Source of the DNA: Streptomyces phaeolivaceus
Lineage (GTDB): Bacteria > Actinomycetota > Actinomycetes > Streptomycetales > Streptomycetaceae
Reading direction: 5' to 3'
Length of the DNA: 64,000 bases
Assembly: GCF_009184865.1 (NCBI RefSeq)
Contig: NZ_CP045096.1
Coordinates: forward strand, 1,736,001-1,800,000
In this document: in pieces, positions 60,041-64,000 of the stretch
Layout: each line of letters opens with the position of its first letter
Position numbering within the stretch: position 1 is the stretch's first letter
Program-made: the position numbers and the translations under genes
Notes under the pieces: model-generated
What the model saw: only the letters and a program-made list of their open reading frames with translations
The model's database searches: none
Told to the model about the DNA's origin: nothing

Positions 60041-60535
60041 TAGTCGTTCCCTCCAAAGGGAAGTCGGGGGCCCGCGTGGGGTCGGGGCCCGTGAGGCGCA
60101 GATCAGGGACATCGGTCCGGATTCCGGACACGCCGTGCCCCTGACAAGGCGCTGGGGGGAAGTATTCGGCCGTACCGCCGACCCACGCAAGGGTGCCTTT
60201 CGGCCTCTCGGAATCCAACCGGCGCGCCCTCCACGTCAGTTGATCTCACCAGGCCATATGTGCGGGTTATGTGTGAATGCTGAGCGGCTCCCGGTGTGAC
60301 CGGCTGACGGGTCGTCGGAGCAGGCCGCAGGGCCCGGGAGCGTCGAGCACCACTATCGTCGGCCGCGGCGGAGGGCACCCTCCGAGGCGCCCGGTCGGAG
60401 TACCCGGGTCCACCGCCCGGGGGTGTCCGGAAATCATGCGTTGGGCCGTTCAGCCGTCCCCTCCGTCATCCGGGTCCCACGGCCCCCGCCCTCCCCACCG
60501 CCCCGTTCTCCCCGCCGTCCCGCCCTCCGCTCCCG
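60041..60535. other. Intergenic region between the SGPB-like gene and LLM remnant
   Basis: About 495 bp without a supported gene. The right part of the protease control region (60041-60300) contains an AT-richer patch near 60255-60300. The rest is GC-rich, with no convincing hairpin, tRNA or small reading frame. Confidence 0.5.
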
Positions 60536-60874
60536 TCAGCCGGGCTCGGGCAGTCCGAGGTGGGAGCGCAGGGTCGTGCCCCGGTACTCCGTTCGGAACA
60601 CACCCCGCTCCTGGAGCAGCGGCACCACCCGGTCCACGAACTCGTCGAGCCCGCCGGGTGTCAGATGCGGTACGAGGACGAAGCCGTCGACGGCACCGGC
60701 CCGCACGCACTCCTCCAGCTCGGCGGCGACCTCCCCACTTCTCGACTTCGCTCGAAGCGGGGCGAACTCGATCTGCGAGCGCGACCGCGGATCCGCCCAG
60801 ACGGTGGTGTTGTCGGCCCCGGGCAAGTGCGCCGCGAGACGCATCCGCACCACCTCCCCCGTCCGCACGGTCAT
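60536..60874 (-). pseudogene. LLM-class monooxygenase with large internal deletion
   Basis: A 112-residue open frame (ATG 60874, GGGGGAG before it; ATG 60844, with GGGAGG, fits the family start MRLAAH better). The first 30 residues match the N-terminus of NtaA/SnaA-type flavin monooxygenases (MRLAAHLPGADNTTVWADP...SQIEFA). The last 60 match only their C-terminus (AGAVDGFVLVPHLTPGGLDEFVDRVVPLLQERGVFRTEY). The roughly 300 residues between are gone. Residues PLRAKSRSGE at the junction are encoded by a short palindromic element. The barrel cannot fold, so this is a remnant although its frame is open. Confidence 0.82.
60731..60763. repeat. Short palindromic element at the deletion junction
   Basis: CTCCCCACTTCTCGACTTC then GCTCGAAGCGGGGC: an imperfect hairpin. 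Read on the minus strand it is CCCGCTTCGAGCGAAGTC then GAGAAGTGGGGAG, closely matching the element in the EamA gene (2481-2523). It sits exactly between the N- and C-terminal parts of the LLM remnant. Confidence 0.65.
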
Positions 60875-60893
60875 GTCGCTCCCCCTCGTACGG

Positions 60894-61994
60894 TCATGTC
60901 GCGCGCCCTGCCGCTTTCCCGGCCGCGGTGTAACGGTTGCCGGGCCGGGCCAGGCCCAGGTGCTCGCGGAGCGTGCTGCCCGGATAGAAGGTGCGGAACA
61001 GTCCGCGGTGCTGGAGCAGCGCCACCGTCCCGTTGACGAGTCGTTCCAGGTCACGGCGTGGTTCGACGGGCACGAGATGGAAGCCGTCCACGGCCCCGGC
61101 CCGGTGCCAGGCGATGATCAGCTCGGCGAGGTCGACGGGTCCGCCCCGGTACAGCGGACCGTGCGCGGTCGGCCGCGGCCCTCCCCCGCCGTGCCCCGGC
61201 TCGGCCGCGTGCTCCCCACCGCCGAGGTCCACCCGGAGACTCACCAGCACCCGCAGCTCATCGGGGTCCCGCCCGGTCCGGGCCGCCGCGTCCCGCAGTT
61301 CCCTCCGTACGGCGTCGGCGTGGTCCGGGGTGGCCGCCCGTACGAGGGCGACGTCCGCGTGCGCGGCGGCGGTCGCCCGGCTCTCCCTCTCGGTCGCGTC
61401 GACGACCCGTACGGGATGCCCCTGGGGCGGCCGGGGCACGATCGAGGGACCCCGGACGGAGAAGCCGGCGCCCTCGACGCCCTCGAAGTCGACGTGATGG
61501 ACCTTCCCCCGGTCGATGAACCGCCCGGTCCCGATGTCGCGGATCTCGGCGTCGTCCTCCCAGCTGTCCCACAACCGGGCGGCCACGTCGGCCACTTCAC
61601 CGGCCTCGCGCCACAACGCGTCGGCGGGCGCGGCGGGCCGCCGGCCGAACAGCCGGGCCTCCGCCTCCGTGCCCGACACCTCGATCCACCACCCGGCGCG
61701 CCCCCGGCTGACCCAGTCGAGGGTCGCCACGGCGGCCTGCACATGGAACGGCTCGGTGTGTGTCGTCGTCACCGCCGGCACCAGCCCGACCCGCCCCGTC
61801 TCCGGCGCCACCCGCGCCAGCACCGCCAAGGCGTCCAGCCCCGGCCGCCCGAACGAGTCCCCGACCGTCACGAAGTCCAGCGCGCCCCGCTCCGCCAGCC
61901 GCCCCAGCTCCACGAACGCCCCGGCAGCACACACCGCCCGCTGATCAATGGCAGCGGCCAGATGCAACCGCCCCCGACCGTACGACGACCCCAT
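60894..61994 (-). CDS. LLM-class flavin-dependent oxidoreductase
   Basis: 366 residues, luciferase-like TIM-barrel monooxygenase using reduced FMN. Evidence: LHLAAAIDQ N-terminus, LGRLAERGALDFVTVGDSFGRPGLDAL, VPAVTTTHTEPFHVQAAVATLDWVSRGRAGWWIEVSGTEAEARLFG, and the C-terminal IIAWHRAGAVDGFHLVPVEPRRDLERLVNGTVALLQHRGLFRTFYPGSTLREHLGL. ATG 61994 with AGAGG about 11 nt upstream. It is a little shorter than NtaA-type enzymes (about 440). The last gene before the broken relative and behind the FAD/NAD(P)-binding gene, all on the minus strand; the substrate is unknown. Confidence 0.9.
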   Translation of the reverse strand: MGSSYGRGRLHLAAAIDQRAVCAAGAFVELGRLAERGALDFVTVGDSFGRPGLDALAVLARVAPETGRVGLVPAVTTTHTEPFHVQAAVATLDWVSRGRAGWWIEVSGTEAEARLFGRRPAAPADALWREAGEVADVAARLWDSWEDDAEIRDIGTGRFIDRGKVHHVDFEGVEGAGFSVRGPSIVPRPPQGHPVRVVDATERESRATAAAHADVALVRAATPDHADAVRRELRDAAARTGRDPDELRVLVSLRVDLGGGEHAAEPGHGGGGPRPTAHGPLYRGGPVDLAELIIAWHRAGAVDGFHLVPVEPRRDLERLVNGTVALLQHRGLFRTFYPGSTLREHLGLARPGNRYTAAGKAAGRAT

Positions 61995-62121
61995 CCCGAC
62001 CAACCTCTCTCCACCACGAGAACCACCCGAACCACCCGAACCACACGCCCCACGGGACGCCTCTCAACACACCGCCAAAATCACCCAGAACCACCTCGAA
62101 CGGACCGTCCCCACCCGCCCC

Positions 62122-63933
62122 TCACGCCACCGCGCGGCAGTCCAGGTCGCGCAGGAACGCGAGTACGGCCCGAGCCGTCGCGTCGTTCTGGCGGAAGGCG
62201 GGGCCGCCCGTGCGTGGCCGGGTGAAGGCGCCGGGGGTGCGGCTGTTGGTGTAGGGGCCGAGGGCGAAGCGCCGGGGGTGCGGGCGTCCGGCCCGGTCCA
62301 GTACCCGGCCGTCCGTGGGGTCGACGGCGACCAGCCCCTCCACCGTCTCGACGACGCCCCCCTCGTCGTACAGCTCGCGCAGCAACCCGTCCCGGACCCG
62401 CGCCACCGTCGGCTCCGGCAGCCGCGCCTCGACCAGCGCCCTCGCCTCGACCAGCGCCCCGGGCACGGTGACGCTCGACGCCCGGAACACCCCGTCCTCG
62501 GCGACCACTCGCATGTCCGCCCCGACGAAGTTCAGGAGGCCGGCCCGGGACAGCGCGAGCAGCTGCCGCAGCCGGGGTCCGGGCGGCCCGGAGGCGAGAT
62601 AGCTGAAGAACCCGTGCCACCAGGTCCCGACGTCACCGAGCCGGATCAGCTGCCCGTAGACGGACAACAGCCCGAAGAAGACACCCAGGTCGGCGCTGAA
62701 GGACGGGTCGTGCCGGCGCGCCAGATCGCCCTCGACATAGCCCCGCAGCCCGTCCTGGAACTCCTCGTACGACCCGTACCGCGCCCCCTCCAACGGTCGG
62801 TCCAGTGCGGCCAGGTCCAGCCGGTCGGCCGCGTCCGGCACCGCCGACGCCACCAGCGCCGCCCGCTCCCCCGCGTCCACGACCGCCGCGTACTTCTCCT
62901 CGAAGTCCGCCCAGGCCATGGCGGTCCGCCCGGGATGGGCGTGGAACAGCCGGTGGTAGTGGGCGAACCCCAACTCCTTCTCCACCGACGGCCACACATC
63001 CCGCCGGAAGTCCAGCCGCCCGACCCGGTCCGCGCGTTCCAGCAGCTCGTCGACCTCGGCCGGCCCGAAGAACCTCGGCAGCGGCGGCCGTTCCCCCGCC
63101 AGGTCGTACCCGATCTTCGAGTGGTACGGCACCCCGCGCCGCGACCCGACGTGCAGCACCGGCTCCCGGCCGGAGGGGTGATACGTCAACTCCCCCTCGG
63201 GGTCCCCCTCGTACCGCCCGCCGCGCCCCTCCGTCAGCAGCACCACGAGGTCGACGAAGGCGAGCCCGAAGCCCCGTACGAGCACCGGTTCCCCGGGGGC
63301 CAGCGCGGACAGATCGCTGTCGGCGGTGAAGTCGGGCGGCAGATGGACCAGCCCATGGGTGCGGGCGTACTCGGCCAACTCCTTCTGTTCGTCGTCGAGT
63401 TCGGCGTCCAGATGACCGAGCGCGAGGACGACGAGATCCGCGAGCAGTGGCCGCGGGCGCCCTTCGAGCCACACCTGCTGACGTCCCTCGGGCGAACCAC
63501 CGATCCGCAGCGCCCGCCGCGGATGATGGTGGACGACGACGCCCTCGGGCAGATCTGCCACGGCGCTCTCGTGCACCCAGCGCAGATACTCGCCCTGGAT
63601 GCGCCGGTCCGGGAAGAATCTCCCGTCGAGCCCGGCCCACTCGTGCAGGGTGGGTCCTTCCCGTACGGGCCCGTCCATCCGCACCGTCTCGTCGGTGAAC
63701 ATGGTGACGTCCTCGGCCTGCGAGTTCATCCACAGCAGCGGCGACTGGTCCGCCCGCCAGATACGCCCGGCACCCGGCGGATGGGGATCGACGAGATGGA
63801 TGTCGAAGCCCGCGCCCGCGTACAGCGCGCCCGCGTTGGCGGCGATCCGCTCGATGAGCCCGGTACCGCGCGGCCCGGCCCCGACGATCACCAAGGACGG
63901 CCGCACGGACAAGGAGGAAGAGGAAGACGGCAT
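62122..63933 (-). CDS. FAD/NAD(P)-binding protein (NAD_binding_9 type)
   Basis: 603 residues. N-terminal dinucleotide motif SLVIVGAGPRGTGLIERIAANA, WMNSQAEDVTMFTDE, a second FAD-contact region LVVLALGHLDAELDDEQ, and VLVRGFGLAFVDLVVLLTEGRGG (second Rossmann). The C-terminus has FALGPYTNSRTPGAFTRPRTGGPAFRQNDA, typical of this actinobacterial family. It has no signal or TM segments. Upstream partner of the LLM genes (128-bp gap), so it may supply reduced flavin or oxidise a related substrate. Its promoter lies between 63934 and the window end. Confidence 0.88.
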   Translation of the reverse strand: MPSSSSSLSVRPSLVIVGAGPRGTGLIERIAANAGALYAGAGFDIHLVDPHPPGAGRIWRADQSPLLWMNSQAEDVTMFTDETVRMDGPVREGPTLHEWAGLDGRFFPDRRIQGEYLRWVHESAVADLPEGVVVHHHPRRALRIGGSPEGRQQVWLEGRPRPLLADLVVLALGHLDAELDDEQKELAEYARTHGLVHLPPDFTADSDLSALAPGEPVLVRGFGLAFVDLVVLLTEGRGGRYEGDPEGELTYHPSGREPVLHVGSRRGVPYHSKIGYDLAGERPPLPRFFGPAEVDELLERADRVGRLDFRRDVWPSVEKELGFAHYHRLFHAHPGRTAMAWADFEEKYAAVVDAGERAALVASAVPDAADRLDLAALDRPLEGARYGSYEEFQDGLRGYVEGDLARRHDPSFSADLGVFFGLLSVYGQLIRLGDVGTWWHGFFSYLASGPPGPRLRQLLALSRAGLLNFVGADMRVVAEDGVFRASSVTVPGALVEARALVEARLPEPTVARVRDGLLRELYDEGGVVETVEGLVAVDPTDGRVLDRAGRPHPRRFALGPYTNSRTPGAFTRPRTGGPAFRQNDATARAVLAFLRDLDCRAVA

Positions 63934-64000
63934 GCGAAAGGCTCCGTGATGTCCGAGTCGAACACGGGTGCCTTCACACAGAGCGCGTCCCTGCGCGTGA

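Overview
The window is high-GC actinobacterial DNA and almost certainly a Streptomyces chromosome. It has the Streptomyces codon pattern, GTG/TTG starts, leaderless-type promoters, streptogrisin-type proteases, SGNH and alpha/beta secreted lipases, a class F sortase, a LAXTG-anchored AA10 protein, an Hmg dioxygenase locus and a DnaE2 mutasome locus. From memory only, the order hmgA - ISP-type protein - TetR/ABC - SGNH lipase - AA10 protein - lipase - DnaE2 resembles the S. coelicolor SCO17xx core region; this was not checked. No rRNA, tRNA, CRISPR array, transposase or integrase was seen.

Layout. 1-5.9 kb: an acyl-CoA dehydrogenase (cut by the window edge) divergent from a TetR regulator, then a broken EamA transporter, a 47-residue membrane protein and an aldehyde/alcohol dehydrogenase operon; closely related operators lie in front of both enzyme units, suggesting one regulon. 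5.9-14.2 kb: DUF3574 protein, class F sortase with an overlapping surface-protein gene, MFS and CitMHS transporters, and a molybdopterin oxidoreductase next to a TetR gene with a perfect palindrome between them. 14.5-21.9 kb: hmgA, GntR regulator, a free-standing type ISP C-terminal-like protein, a TetR/ABC exporter pair with two operators, and a CaiB/BaiF CoA transferase. 21.9-28.9 kb: small hypothetical gene, ECF sigma/anti-sigma (SigK/RskA type) divergent from a DUF4331 - TPR - His-rich Ni/Co transporter group. 29-33 kb: PknB-like kinase, secreted SGNH lipase, secreted subtilase.

33.2-43.1 kb: a cell-surface polysaccharide cluster: small membrane protein, FemAB/CelD-like acetyltransferase, two GT2 glycosyltransferases, polysaccharide deacetylase, a 1293-residue flippase fused to a GT-C-like membrane domain, and a convergent membrane-anchored clan A glycoside hydrolase. 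43.3-50.3 kb: AAA ATPase, YtrA-type GntR, GNAT, DUF402, methyltransferase, a tiny 44-residue gene, dienelactone hydrolase, sortase-anchored LPMO and a secreted lipase. 50.6-55.2 kb: DnaE2 plus an ImuB-like Y-family protein behind two LexA-like boxes. 55.3-60 kb: membrane protein, two streptogrisin-type proteases flanking a frameshifted slipin gene and a large inverted repeat. 60.5-64 kb: FAD/NAD(P)-binding protein, LLM flavin oxidoreductase and an LLM remnant with a large internal deletion.

Three genes look broken (EamA, slipin, LLM remnant). Two of the breaks coincide with copies of one short palindromic element. Several simple tandem repeats (7-, 8-, 10-, 13- and 21-bp periods) sit between genes. 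Start sites, operators and terminators are read by eye; no search was run.
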